Origin: Prolixibacteraceae bacterium
GTDB taxonomy: Bacteria; Bacteroidota; Bacteroidia; Bacteroidales; Prolixibacteraceae
Direction of reading: 5' to 3'
Length of the DNA: 26,423 nucleotides
Assembly: GCA_003537645.1 (NCBI GenBank)
Contig: DPRM01000031.1
Location: 1 to 26,423, forward strand
Both the position numbers and the translations under genes were made by a program. Shown here piece after piece: positions 5,888-14,972 of the stretch (the first letter of the stretch is position 1; every line of letters starts with the position of its first letter). The notes under the pieces are model-generated. The model worked only from the letters and a program-made list of their open reading frames with translations. It did no database searches and had not been told where the DNA came from.

Positions 5888-7837
5888 TCAAATGCATAAG
5901 TTTTTATCTATTGACGCGTCAATCGCCAAATCATCCACAATTTTTAATAATGCCAGTACAAATAGCTTTAAATAAATCAAGTATGAATTCTGATGCTCTT
6001 CATCCGAATCACTATTCGTACCGTGCAAATATTTATTTCGTAAATCCAATCCGTCGGTAAAATCGGATTTATTAAGATAGAAGTTGAAATACTTCTGTTC
6101 AGGTTCCGAAAAAAGAGTTTTACCGAAATAGATCAAACCCTCTTCTTGCATTTGATCAATCACAGTTTGTATTCCCGAAGGAAAATGCCAATAACTTATT
6201 ACTTCATCTTTGTACAACTTCCCGATTACAAATAGTTCGAGTACTTTGTGAATCTTTACAAAACCATCTTGATTTTCTGCCAAATAGCCATCTTCAATAA
6301 ACTTTTCAATAGCAGGTCTTTGATAGTTCTTGAAATCCAAAAGTCTTACATCTTCGTTGACCAATAGGCTAAAAAGGTTATGATATTTATCCTTGTTCTG
6401 ATCGATATCCCAAAGCATAGATTGATCAGAGAAAAAGAAGTGTTGAAGTATTTGTAATTTGTGGTTTGATGTACCATAACCGTACTTTTTGTCAACCAAG
6501 CTTTTTATGTCACTTATCTTTTTAGGGGCAGAAACAATTCTTCGTAATTCATGATCGATGATTCCATCTTCAGCATACAGTTGGAATTGCTTTAAAAGTG
6601 ATTCAAATTCCGGTGCAATCATCCTTACCTTTTCCAAGTTTGAGGTATTTTCAGAAGGAAATGTAATAGTTAGGTTTTTGAGCCCGAAGAAACCATTACA
6701 AATGCCATCAATCACATCTTTCAATATAATTTCAATTGTTTTATTCCTACCCTTTAAATATTCTGAAAACATGAAAATTTGAATGTGGGAAAGATTTGAT
6801 TTCCTGGTAAAAGCCATTCCTTTTGAATAGCAGTTTTTTGATTTCATAAAAATCTTCTCCATTACATCCATCTCTTCCTTTTTGCTGACTAATTCTATCA
6901 AGCCAAATTCATCGATGAAATCAAATAGATTTGAAAAAATTTGAAAAAGAGAAAAGCTGTCGTCAAACTGATCAAGCCACTTAATGCTATAAGATACTTT
7001 CTGGATATTATCTTCCCAAGTTATTGAAACAGGTTCTTCCTGAACTTTTGATAGTGAAACTTGATTGCCGCAATTCCAAACATGACCGGTCTCTAATATT
7101 TCATTGTTTTTTTTCCTCTCAACATGATGGGCTTTAAGTCTTGTTTTATCGGATAACTTCAGCTTATCCGTATCCCTGGAATTGACAATTAATCGAATAT
7201 AATTCAGATTTGAATCTTCCCAGTTAAGGTAGTTTAGGATGATCTGTTCCTTATCCTCCAGCGTTAAACAGCCGGGGAAACTTATATCTGCAAAATCATG
7301 CTCATGCTTTTCTTCATATTGAGCTAAAAGTAATTCCGCTGATTTTTCATTCTCCAGCATGTATTGTCTAATCTCTTGCCCGTAATTTTTTACAAGTTTT
7401 TTATGGTGCAACACGTCGTGTAGAAAAATATGCTTGCTATTTAAAACCTTAACAAATATTTCCTTTGATATATGTTTATAGTTTTCGAAAGTCACAATTA
7501 AACCCCAAAATGAATCCCGATAGCTGAATTCAAGAGAATTAAATAACTTCTTAAAATTACGATCATCAATCGTGATCCAGTATTTGCGTATGGTGTTCCA
7601 AAAATCTTTTACAATCTCCCTGAAATAACTTCGATCATTTTCAGACCAATGGGCTAAAAATAAATCGGCATCAATGTACCGTTTGATTTGGTGAAGCTCA
7701 ATGATGTCGTTAATATCGTCGATTGATTCTTCTTTATCAAAATTTCGCAAAATAGGTTCGGCCAAAGAAAGATAATGCACATAAGCACCATCTGCTTTGG
7801 TAAAGAATTCAATCCTATTGGCTTCCTTTTTTGGCAT
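5888..7837 (-). CDS. Large protein with C-terminal RNxxxH (HEPN/DUF4209-like) motif
   Basis: A 649-aa soluble protein with no signal peptide or membrane helix; most of it I do not recognise. Near the C-terminus is DGLDLRNKYLHGT (Arg600, Asn601, His605) followed by a hydrophobic helix (SYLIYLKLFVLALLKI). This RNxxxHG arrangement is the signature of DUF4209 and of several HEPN domains, many of which are RNases in anti-phage proteins. The start is 3 bp after the hsdS stop, so it is translated from the restriction operon. It could be an effector triggered when restriction fails, or a regulator of the complex; that is inference. Its codons look more AT-rich than those of hsdM and hsdR. Confidence 0.7.
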   Translation of the reverse strand: MPKKEANRIEFFTKADGAYVHYLSLAEPILRNFDKEESIDDINDIIELHQIKRYIDADLFLAHWSENDRSYFREIVKDFWNTIRKYWITIDDRNFKKLFNSLEFSYRDSFWGLIVTFENYKHISKEIFVKVLNSKHIFLHDVLHHKKLVKNYGQEIRQYMLENEKSAELLLAQYEEKHEHDFADISFPGCLTLEDKEQIILNYLNWEDSNLNYIRLIVNSRDTDKLKLSDKTRLKAHHVERKKNNEILETGHVWNCGNQVSLSKVQEEPVSITWEDNIQKVSYSIKWLDQFDDSFSLFQIFSNLFDFIDEFGLIELVSKKEEMDVMEKIFMKSKNCYSKGMAFTRKSNLSHIQIFMFSEYLKGRNKTIEIILKDVIDGICNGFFGLKNLTITFPSENTSNLEKVRMIAPEFESLLKQFQLYAEDGIIDHELRRIVSAPKKISDIKSLVDKKYGYGTSNHKLQILQHFFFSDQSMLWDIDQNKDKYHNLFSLLVNEDVRLLDFKNYQRPAIEKFIEDGYLAENQDGFVKIHKVLELFVIGKLYKDEVISYWHFPSGIQTVIDQMQEEGLIYFGKTLFSEPEQKYFNFYLNKSDFTDGLDLRNKYLHGTNSDSDEEHQNSYLIYLKLFVLALLKIVDDLAIDASIDKNLCI

Positions 7838-7840
7838 TGA

Positions 7841-9331
7841 TTAATTATTTACTGCCTCCTTTTCCTCCACCTCAAATGCCCCGTGCAGCAATGCTTTTAG
7901 CAGTTGCTCGGTGGCGTGTTGGTTGGCAATAACGTGTTCTTTCAATTGTTTGGTTTTGGCCAATTGCTTTTCTATTTCGGCTACAATGCGGGTTTGTTCG
8001 GAGAGTGGGGGAAGGGGAATTCTTATTGATTGTGCTTGGGTTACAGAAATATTGTCTTGTCCTGCAATACCTTTTGTATTGATGGCGTTTATTTCAGATT
8101 TTTCATTCAAAAAATAATTGATGTAATAATTCATTTGCTTGGTATAAGGTCTAATTAACACGGCAGCCTGATTAAAATTACATTCGGGTAAGCTGTTAGG
8201 GATAATAGCAATTTTTCCTAGTGGCGGACCAACTATATTCATCAAAATATCCCCAGGATAAGCTCGGCATCTTTTTAATTGACCATTATGAACTTCTTCT
8301 TTAATGTACTGTGGTTTATAATGAAAATCTATTTCTTGATTTCTCAGATTGTACATTTTTAAATATGGTATGCCACTTTCTACAAAAGCATCTTTTGAAG
8401 GCGTGCTTCCGCTTGTTATGTATGCAATCTCTCCTAACCTACACCACACCCAACTTTCCGGAATTTCAAATGGAATTTCATCAGGTTTTATCGGTGGTAA
8501 AGGCTTTTCCTTTTTGCCAGATTTTAATTTCTCCGATTTAATTCGTTTGAGCAGTTCGCTGGCAGGCTCGTCTTTGGGGTTTTGCTTTACCAATTGGCCT
8601 TGTAGTGCTTCTTGCAAAATGGCTTGGTTTAGGTTTTCGAGTTGGGTGAGTTGGTCGATTAATAAATCCTGTACCTTTTGTGCTTTATCATATTCGCTCA
8701 ATGCTGTTTCTATTTCCGCATACAAATCTTCATATCCTTTTATTTTCTGGCCTTGCGATATTAAAACAGCTTCGTCTTGAATTGCTTTAGGACATTCAGG
8801 AATGATCAATGATTTTAGATTTTCAGCATTGGCCTTTGGCCTGAAATTTCGTTCATTCAAGTTTACAATTTGGCTCCAATATGCGAAACTGTGCAAGAAT
8901 AAGTAGAGATAATCAGGGTTAACAGTAGCTTTGGCTCTGATACGAATCAAGTAGCCCGCATAGATAGAGTCTTTTGGTGGATTGGCAATTTTAAAACTCT
9001 TGCCAGTGGTTCCACCGGTACGGGCAATTAAGATATCGTCGTTCTTTAAAAGATAGGTTTCTTCATCATCGCAATTACAAAATGGCACTGTTTCCCAATT
9101 TACTTTGCTCTCGTGTATATCGCTTATTCTTAAAAATTTGTTGTTGCCTGATTGCAGCGCTGAAGCATTGTAGCCGTATTGAGTTCCCTCAATTAGTTTT
9201 TCTAAACGAACCGGATTGTTGTACTTTTCGAAAAGATAAATGAGAATCAAAGTATTTCGTATTTGCTTCTTAATTTCCCCCTTGTCAGAAATAAATGTCA
9301 GAGGAACGAATTCAAATTTTAAATCTTTCAT
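7841..9331 (-). CDS. hsdS: Type I restriction-modification specificity subunit HsdS
   Basis: A 496-aa DNA-recognition subunit with the two-half layout of type I S proteins. The first target-recognition domain is about 40-190 (FLRISDI, DDILIARTGGTTGK, NFRPKANAENLKSLIIP). The first conserved helix is about 196-250 (YDKAQKVQDLLIDQLTQLENLNQAILQEALQGQLV). The second recognition domain is about 290-455 (PESWVWCRLGEIAYITSGSTPSK, YPGDILMNIVGPPLGK), followed by the closing helix (LSEQTRIVAEIEKQLAKTK). Both halves are full length, so the target should be bipartite. The ATG overlaps the stop of the upstream DUF1016 gene by 4 bp (ATGA), indicating coupled translation. Confidence 0.95.
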   Translation of the reverse strand: MKDLKFEFVPLTFISDKGEIKKQIRNTLILIYLFEKYNNPVRLEKLIEGTQYGYNASALQSGNNKFLRISDIHESKVNWETVPFCNCDDEETYLLKNDDILIARTGGTTGKSFKIANPPKDSIYAGYLIRIRAKATVNPDYLYLFLHSFAYWSQIVNLNERNFRPKANAENLKSLIIPECPKAIQDEAVLISQGQKIKGYEDLYAEIETALSEYDKAQKVQDLLIDQLTQLENLNQAILQEALQGQLVKQNPKDEPASELLKRIKSEKLKSGKKEKPLPPIKPDEIPFEIPESWVWCRLGEIAYITSGSTPSKDAFVESGIPYLKMYNLRNQEIDFHYKPQYIKEEVHNGQLKRCRAYPGDILMNIVGPPLGKIAIIPNSLPECNFNQAAVLIRPYTKQMNYYINYFLNEKSEINAINTKGIAGQDNISVTQAQSIRIPLPPLSEQTRIVAEIEKQLAKTKQLKEHVIANQHATEQLLKALLHGAFEVEEKEAVNN

Positions 9332-10422
9332 TCTTCCCCAAGTTTATCGTTCCACATTTCAAACAGTTCGTGCAGTTTGGCTTGCAGTAATTTCTTATCG
9401 GGCAGAGCAAGGGTATATTGGCTAATTAAAGTAGGAGACATTTGCCGACTCATGGCATATTCTACCACTTCGGTATTTTTATCTTTGCAAAGTAAAATGC
9501 CTATGCTTGGGTTTTCGTGGGGTTTCTTTACATCGCGATCCAAAGCTTCAAGGTAGAAATTAATTTTGCCCAAATGCTCTGGTTCAAACGATTCAGTTTT
9601 CAACTCAAAAGCCACTAAACATTGCAATTCGCGGTGATAAAACAGCAAATCGCAGCGGTAATCTTTGTTGCCCACTTGCAGACGGTATTCCTCATCGACA
9701 AAAAGAAAATCTTTGCCCAGTTCGAGTATAAACATTTTCATTTGACGAATCAACCCTTTCTGCAAATCGTTTTCGCTAAACGGTTCGGGCAGGTTTAAAA
9801 ATTCAAATACATAACTATCTCTAAAATGTTGATTGATATTTGGCGCTAAGTTATTCAGTACCGGAATTTGTTTTGTATTCGACAACATGGCACGTTCAAA
9901 TAGTGACGATGAAATCTGACGGTCGAGTTCTCTAACCGAATAATTTTCTTTAATTGATAGTCTCAAATAAAACTCTCGTTCTTCGTTGGTTTTACATCTC
10001 GAAAAAATTGTTCTGTGATGTGTCCAAGTCAGTTTCGCCAAAATTGTTTTCCGAATATCGCTTAATTCTAATTGTGTCCCCAGTGAGGACACAATTTTAT
10101 CTTTTTCATTTTCTGTACTTTGTATTTGCGTCCCCAGTGGGGACACAATTGCCATTTCAATATACGTTTCGTAAAACTGACGCATTCTATACAGGCCACG
10201 TTTATTAAAACCTTTGAATTCGGGATGATTTCTCTGAATAAATGCAGCCAGTTCATCCACCGTTTTTTCGCCCCAATTGGCGGTTGCTATTTTTTTTGAG
10301 ATATGCGCACCAACATTCCAATAGAGATTTATCAATTCGGCATTAACCGATTTAATGGCGTTGTTTCTCGAAAGGTTAATAAAAGCAACTATATCAGAGA
10401 ATTGCGATTGTATTGTATCCAT
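9328..10422 (-). CDS. DUF1016/YhcG-like PDDEXK nuclease-family protein
   Basis: About 364 aa. The N-terminal DUF1016 helical domain (VNAELINLYWNVGAHISKK, GFNKRGLYRMRQFYETY) leads to a C-terminal PD-(D/E)XK fold with core YRCDLLFYHRELQCLVAFELKTES (Asp, then Glu-x-Lys). Relatives are often found inside type I restriction loci and are predicted nucleases of unproven role. I chose ATG 10422: the longer frame would begin with TTG at 10428, overlapping the hsdM stop, and two codons later there is this ATG. The linker around residues 92-122 carries a duplicated IVS(P/S)LGTQ encoded by two DNA palindromes, as if an element had been inserted in frame twice. Confidence 0.88.
   Translation of the reverse strand: MDTIQSQFSDIVAFINLSRNNAIKSVNAELINLYWNVGAHISKKIATANWGEKTVDELAAFIQRNHPEFKGFNKRGLYRMRQFYETYIEMAIVSPLGTQIQSTENEKDKIVSSLGTQLELSDIRKTILAKLTWTHHRTIFSRCKTNEEREFYLRLSIKENYSVRELDRQISSSLFERAMLSNTKQIPVLNNLAPNINQHFRDSYVFEFLNLPEPFSENDLQKGLIRQMKMFILELGKDFLFVDEEYRLQVGNKDYRCDLLFYHRELQCLVAFELKTESFEPEHLGKINFYLEALDRDVKKPHENPSIGILLCKDKNTEVVEYAMSRQMSPTLISQYTLALPDKKLLQAKLHELFEMWNDKLGEE
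10070..10150. repeat. Two palindromic repeats inside the DUF1016 gene
   Basis: Copy 1, 10070-10096: AATTGTGTCC, 7-base centre, GGACACAATT, a perfect 10-bp dyad. Copy 2, about 10126-10148: stem arms TTGCGTCCCC and GGGGACACAA around AGT, with one mismatch. Both contain GTCCCCAGTGRGGACAC and both are read as IVS(P/S)LGTQ on the coding strand. They are 54 bp apart, a multiple of three, so the frame is kept. Confidence 0.8.
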
Positions 10423-10424
10423 AA

Positions 10425-11843
10425 TCAAAAGCTTTTTAATTCGTTTAACAATACCAAAGACGCTTGAAATGATTTTTCTAAATTAGCAATTATCGCCTTT
10501 TTGTCGTAAACTACTTCTTCAACCACCTTATTCGGATTTTTGATGTCAAGATCAAATCCACGTTCCTTAATGGTGTCGATGGAAACCTTCCAGCTTACTT
10601 CGCTTTCTTCTCTGTTTTTCCACCAATTTTTGATGTCCTCGAATTCTTCAATACGAATTGGTTTTGTTTTACTGTAAGCTTTATAGCCTTCAGGCATAGT
10701 GTGTTGGTAATACCAAACTTCCTTTGTTTTTTTGCCTTTTTCGAAGAATAAAAGGTTGGTATTTACGGTTGCATAAGGTGCAAACACACTTTGCGGCAAA
10801 CGAATAATGGTGTGTAAGTTGCAGTCGGTTAATAGTTTTTCGCGTACACGGGCTTTCACGCCTTCGCCGGTTAACGAGCCATCGGGCAAAACAATTCCTG
10901 CCCGTCCACCTTCTTTGAGCAGTTGTATAAAGAGGATCAGAAACAGGTCGGCGCTCTCTTTGGTTCGGTAGTTCAGCGGAAAATTGGTTTCCATACCATC
11001 GCCAACCACGCCACCAAACGGAGGATTGGTAACGATCACATCCACCCGGTCGGCCTGCCGTATCGAAGTGAGTTCGCGGCTCAATGAATCGCCGTTTTCA
11101 ATTTGCGGCACTTCAATGTCGTGGATAATCAGGTTAATTACACTGAGCATAAAAGGCAGGGGTTTTAGCTCGGTGCCAGTAATGGTTTCCTGTAAGATTT
11201 TAAGGTCGGCCACATTTTTTACCTGATGGCGCAAATGCTCGATGGCACAAACCAGAAAACCTCCAGTTCCGTTGGCCGGATCTTTCAGCTTTTCGCCCAA
11301 CTGCGGGTTTACCATATCGATGATAAATTGCGTTACAGCACGCGGGGTGTAAAATTCGCCGGTGTCTTTCTTGGTAGCCAGCCCTTGAAGAATGTCTTCG
11401 TAAATGGCATTAAAAATATGGTGCTCTTTGCTGCTGTTGAAGTCAATTTCGTTCAGTTTGTTAATGGCCTGGCGAAAAGTGGTTCCGCTTTTCATGTAGT
11501 TGTTGGTACCATCGAAAATGTTGCGGATGATCACGCCCAAACGATTATCGGCCGTTACGGGCAGTTCTTTTAGCTGCGGAAAGAGTTTGTTGTTTACAAA
11601 TAGTATCAGTTCGTCGCCGGTAATTCCTTCGTCGTTTTCGGCCCAGTTTCTCCATTGCAGTTCGGCAGGAATGGCCGATTTATATTTCAGGTCGAGCAGT
11701 TCTTTTTCTTTGTCTTTATCGTCGAACAGTTTTAAAAAAATCATCCATCCCAATTGCTCAATACGCTGTGCATCGCCACTTAAACCGGGGTCTTTCCTGA
11801 AAATATCGCGTATTGATTTTATTACTCCTCCTATGTTGCTCAT
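10425..11843 (-). CDS. hsdM: Type I restriction-modification DNA adenine methyltransferase HsdM
   Basis: A 472-aa N6-adenine methyltransferase. The N-terminal HsdM helical domain (about 5-140, SGDAQRIEQLGWMIFLKLF) is followed by TGEFYTPRAV (161-170), the SAM-binding motif DPANGTGGFL (188-197) and the catalytic motif NPPFGG (273-278); the C-terminal part is normal. It would methylate host sites together with HsdS and complete the restriction complex with HsdR. It starts 5 bp after the hsdR stop and ends 2 bp before the DUF1016 ATG, within one operon. Confidence 0.96.
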   Translation of the reverse strand: MSNIGGVIKSIRDIFRKDPGLSGDAQRIEQLGWMIFLKLFDDKDKEKELLDLKYKSAIPAELQWRNWAENDEGITGDELILFVNNKLFPQLKELPVTADNRLGVIIRNIFDGTNNYMKSGTTFRQAINKLNEIDFNSSKEHHIFNAIYEDILQGLATKKDTGEFYTPRAVTQFIIDMVNPQLGEKLKDPANGTGGFLVCAIEHLRHQVKNVADLKILQETITGTELKPLPFMLSVINLIIHDIEVPQIENGDSLSRELTSIRQADRVDVIVTNPPFGGVVGDGMETNFPLNYRTKESADLFLILFIQLLKEGGRAGIVLPDGSLTGEGVKARVREKLLTDCNLHTIIRLPQSVFAPYATVNTNLLFFEKGKKTKEVWYYQHTMPEGYKAYSKTKPIRIEEFEDIKNWWKNREESEVSWKVSIDTIKERGFDLDIKNPNKVVEEVVYDKKAIIANLEKSFQASLVLLNELKSF

Positions 11844-11848
11844 TTATC

Positions 11849-14311
11849 TTATGCTATTTTGTAAAGTTCAATTTCTAATTCTTTAATTGCTTGTAAGTAT
11901 TTCTCTCTATCGCCGAAAATTCCATTTACAATTTCAACAGTTGATCCAAAATCTGACAATGGTTTTACTTGCAGTACTTCCATGCTTTCCATGTTTTCGA
12001 TGCCTTCGTCGGCGTATTTATCCAACAATGCTTCCAACACATTGCGGGCCTGGTCGCCATATTTGGTAAAGTAGTTTCGTTTCTTCACGTTGTTCGCTCT
12101 TTCTTTGCGGGTCAAAGGTGGCTGATCGTAAGCAACATGGCAAATCAGGTCAAACAAATCAACTTGTTTGTCAACGACTTCATACAAAGCTTCCACCATC
12201 ACGCCCTGTTCCACCAATTCAGCAATAATGGCTTCTTTACGTTCGGTCGTTTTCCATCGGGTCAGAAAATCGTCTAACGAAGCGAAATGCTCTTTGATGA
12301 TTTCCCTGGTATGGTCTTTTAAGCTCGTGGTAATGGGGCGGCCATGTTGGTCGAAATGCAATTCACGGCTAATCAGTACCGAAACATCAATACCGTTTAC
12401 ATAAACTTTTTTCCGTGGCTCCCTTACCAATGTTTCCTGCAGGTTAGTTTTAGGATAACGAATTGGCGGAATAATCAATTCAATTTCTTCTCCGGATTCC
12501 ACATCAATAATGGGTTCTTCGTTAGTTTCCTCTTCATCAATGATAGTACCCAAATCAGTTTCTTCAGTTGCAGGTTTGATTCGGATCGGATCGCCATCGA
12601 AGGCAGGATCGGCAAATAAGTCGGTGGCATTTCTGAAATCTAAAATGGTGAAATAGAGCTTGCCGTATTCTTCGTTTATGCGTGTACCTCGTCCGATAAT
12701 CTGTTTGAATTTTGTCATTGAATTGATGTTGGCATCCAACACAATTGCTTTACAGGTTTGTGCATCAACGCCGGTGGTCATCAATTCGGAGGTGGTGGCA
12801 ATCACCGGATACCGTTCTTCCGGATTTATGAAGTTGTCGAGCTCACGTTTGCCTTCGTCGTTGTCGCCGGTAATCTGCATGATGTATTTGTAGTTTTCGG
12901 CTACTAAATCAGGATTGTGTTTTGCCAAAGCAGTTCTCATTCGTTCAGCATGGTCAATATCGACACAAAACACAATGGTTTTTGCAAAACGGTCATATCC
13001 TTTAAGGAATTCTGTTAGCTTTTCAGCAACTTTTTCTGTGCGTTCCTCTATTACCAAATGACGGTCAAAATCCCTGCGGTTATAAATGCGGTCATTCACC
13101 AGATTCCCATCTTTATCCGTTTTACCTTGTTCGGGTCTCCAGCCTTCAGCATCCACATTCAATGCAATTCGGATTACCCGGTAAGGAGCCAGGAAGCCAT
13201 CATCGATTCCCTGACGTAATGAATAGGTGTAAAGTGGATCACCAAAATATTCAGAATTGCTGGCTTCGTTTGTCTCTCGCGGTGTTGCAGTTAAACCAAT
13301 ATGCGTGGCATTTTTAAAATAGTTCAATATTTCCCGCCAGCTGCTATCTTCCTTGGCGCTTCCCCGGTGACACTCGTCAATAATAATCAAATCGAAAAAA
13401 CCGGGAGAAAAATCTTTGTAAGCATCCTCGATCCCAGATTCATTGTTACTTAATCCCTGATACAATCCCAGAAAAACCTCAAAGGCTTTATCTGAAGAAT
13501 CTATTCCTCTTTTATTTGTTGAAACCAATTCTTCTTTTCCATCTTTCGTTTGAACAACCTTTTTCCGGATGACAGTCATTTTACCTTTGAAATGCTTAAA
13601 ATCTCCACGTCGCGTTTGGTCAATTAGTGCCGTTCTGTCAGCAAGAAAAAGAATTCTCTTTTTGGTTCCCGATTTCCAAAGTCGATAAGCTATTTGAAAC
13701 GCTGCGTAGGTTTTTCCTGTACCTGTTGCCATGACCAAAAGCACTCTGTTTTGACCACTTGCAATAGCTTCAACAGTTCGGTTTACCGCAATCTGTTGGT
13801 AATATCGCGGTGTGCGTTTTGTTCCGTCAAAGAAGTAATCCTGAGATACAATTCGCTCAGCGACAGGTGTTGTTATGCCTTTGTATGATTTGTATTTCTC
13901 CCAGAGTTGTTCCGGAGATGGGAAACTATCATTATCGAGTTCTGTTTCAATATTTTCATTCGGAGCTGTTCGATCATGGAATAAAAAACCATCACCATTA
14001 CTGCTGAAAACACAAGGGATATCGAGAATCCGGGCATAGTCCAATGCTTGCTGAATGCCTGATCTTACAGAATGATTGTTGTCTTTGGCTTCGATGATTG
14101 CAACAGGAATGTTTGGCTTGTAATAAAGTATATAATCGGCTCGTTTTCTGACTCCACGGGCAGTAAACTTTCCTCTTACATATATTTTTCCATCAGTGAA
14201 GGACACTTCTTCCAATATCTGCAATTGCTTATCCCAACCAGCCTTTTCCAATGCAGGAGTGATAAACTTGGTGCAAATATCACGTTCGGATAAACTCCTT
14301 TTATCTATCAT
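11849..14311 (-). CDS. hsdR: Type I restriction endonuclease subunit HsdR (EcoEI-like)
   Basis: An 820-aa motor and nuclease subunit, a length close to EcoEI-type R proteins and shorter than EcoKI. The N-terminal PD-(D/E)XK nuclease core is KRADYILYY then AIIEAKDNN (Asp59, Glu74, Lys76). SF2 helicase motifs follow: ATGTGKT (195-201), IIDECHRG (310-317), GLTATPRET (339-347), TTGVDAQ and QIIGRGTRINEE in the second RecA fold. The EcoEI-type C-terminal domain follows. It is the first gene of the operon. The 153-bp spacer upstream (14312-14464) is AT-rich; I could not find a clear promoter consensus in it. Confidence 0.96.
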   Translation of the reverse strand: MIDKRSLSERDICTKFITPALEKAGWDKQLQILEEVSFTDGKIYVRGKFTARGVRKRADYILYYKPNIPVAIIEAKDNNHSVRSGIQQALDYARILDIPCVFSSNGDGFLFHDRTAPNENIETELDNDSFPSPEQLWEKYKSYKGITTPVAERIVSQDYFFDGTKRTPRYYQQIAVNRTVEAIASGQNRVLLVMATGTGKTYAAFQIAYRLWKSGTKKRILFLADRTALIDQTRRGDFKHFKGKMTVIRKKVVQTKDGKEELVSTNKRGIDSSDKAFEVFLGLYQGLSNNESGIEDAYKDFSPGFFDLIIIDECHRGSAKEDSSWREILNYFKNATHIGLTATPRETNEASNSEYFGDPLYTYSLRQGIDDGFLAPYRVIRIALNVDAEGWRPEQGKTDKDGNLVNDRIYNRRDFDRHLVIEERTEKVAEKLTEFLKGYDRFAKTIVFCVDIDHAERMRTALAKHNPDLVAENYKYIMQITGDNDEGKRELDNFINPEERYPVIATTSELMTTGVDAQTCKAIVLDANINSMTKFKQIIGRGTRINEEYGKLYFTILDFRNATDLFADPAFDGDPIRIKPATEETDLGTIIDEEETNEEPIIDVESGEEIELIIPPIRYPKTNLQETLVREPRKKVYVNGIDVSVLISRELHFDQHGRPITTSLKDHTREIIKEHFASLDDFLTRWKTTERKEAIIAELVEQGVMVEALYEVVDKQVDLFDLICHVAYDQPPLTRKERANNVKKRNYFTKYGDQARNVLEALLDKYADEGIENMESMEVLQVKPLSDFGSTVEIVNGIFGDREKYLQAIKELEIELYKIA

Positions 14312-14464
14312 TATTTATCTGTTAATGCTGTACTCTTAGCCTTGCAATATACAACAAGAAAATAAATAAAGCATTATTGTTAATTGCAATTTACAAATAA
14401 GATTTCAACAATAGAAAAAAGACTTATGGCTTCCTGAACTATAAATTGTTAGGGTTTGTTCAAT

Positions 14465-14972
14465 TTACAACAACAGTTTTTCCTGTGCTCTAATATCACA
14501 AAGAATTGAAAAATAAAATGCAGAACCTTTGTCTGGCTCAGACTCAAGCCAGATTTTTCCACCCATTAACTCCACCAGATTTTTTGTAATGGCTAAACCG
14601 AGTCCATTTCCGCCGAATTTACGTGTTTTCTCTCCTTCAACCTGCCTGAAGCGTTCAAATAATTTATCATGATATTCTGTCGGAATACCAATCCCCGTAT
14701 CCTTAATGTAAAATTCTACCATTTTGCCCTTTGGTTGATATCCAATTTCAATACTGCCATTCTCAGTAAACTTAATCGCATTGCCGATAAGATTATTGAA
14801 TATTTGCTTAAGCCTTTTAAATATCAGCAAAAACAATTGTTTCGTCATAAGTGTCAGGAATTGCAAGTTTAAGTTCGAGGTTTTTTGCATCGGTCTGTAA
14901 AGCAAATTGTTCCTTTATGCCCGAAATGAATTCCTGAGCATTAATCTGGCTTTTGCGAATGGTGATTTCACT
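14465..14972 (-). pseudogene. Histidine kinase C-terminal fragment, frameshifted
   Basis: Minus-strand sequence begins inside a sensor kinase (SEITIRKSQINAQEF, then KNLELKLAIPDT), runs to FADI and then meets stops. One frame over it resumes at RLKQIFNNLIGNAIKFTENG and continues through the ATP-binding motifs DTGIGIP, FERFRQVEG and GGNGLGLAITK to FYFSI. The frame change is at about 14815-14822. A TAA lies just upstream of the fragment, at 14973-14975, and the sensor, phospho-accepting His and most of the dimerisation domain are absent. The open frame 14465-14905 contains only the catalytic half and is unlikely to be functional. It resembles the intact kinase at 20762-21979. Confidence 0.85.
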
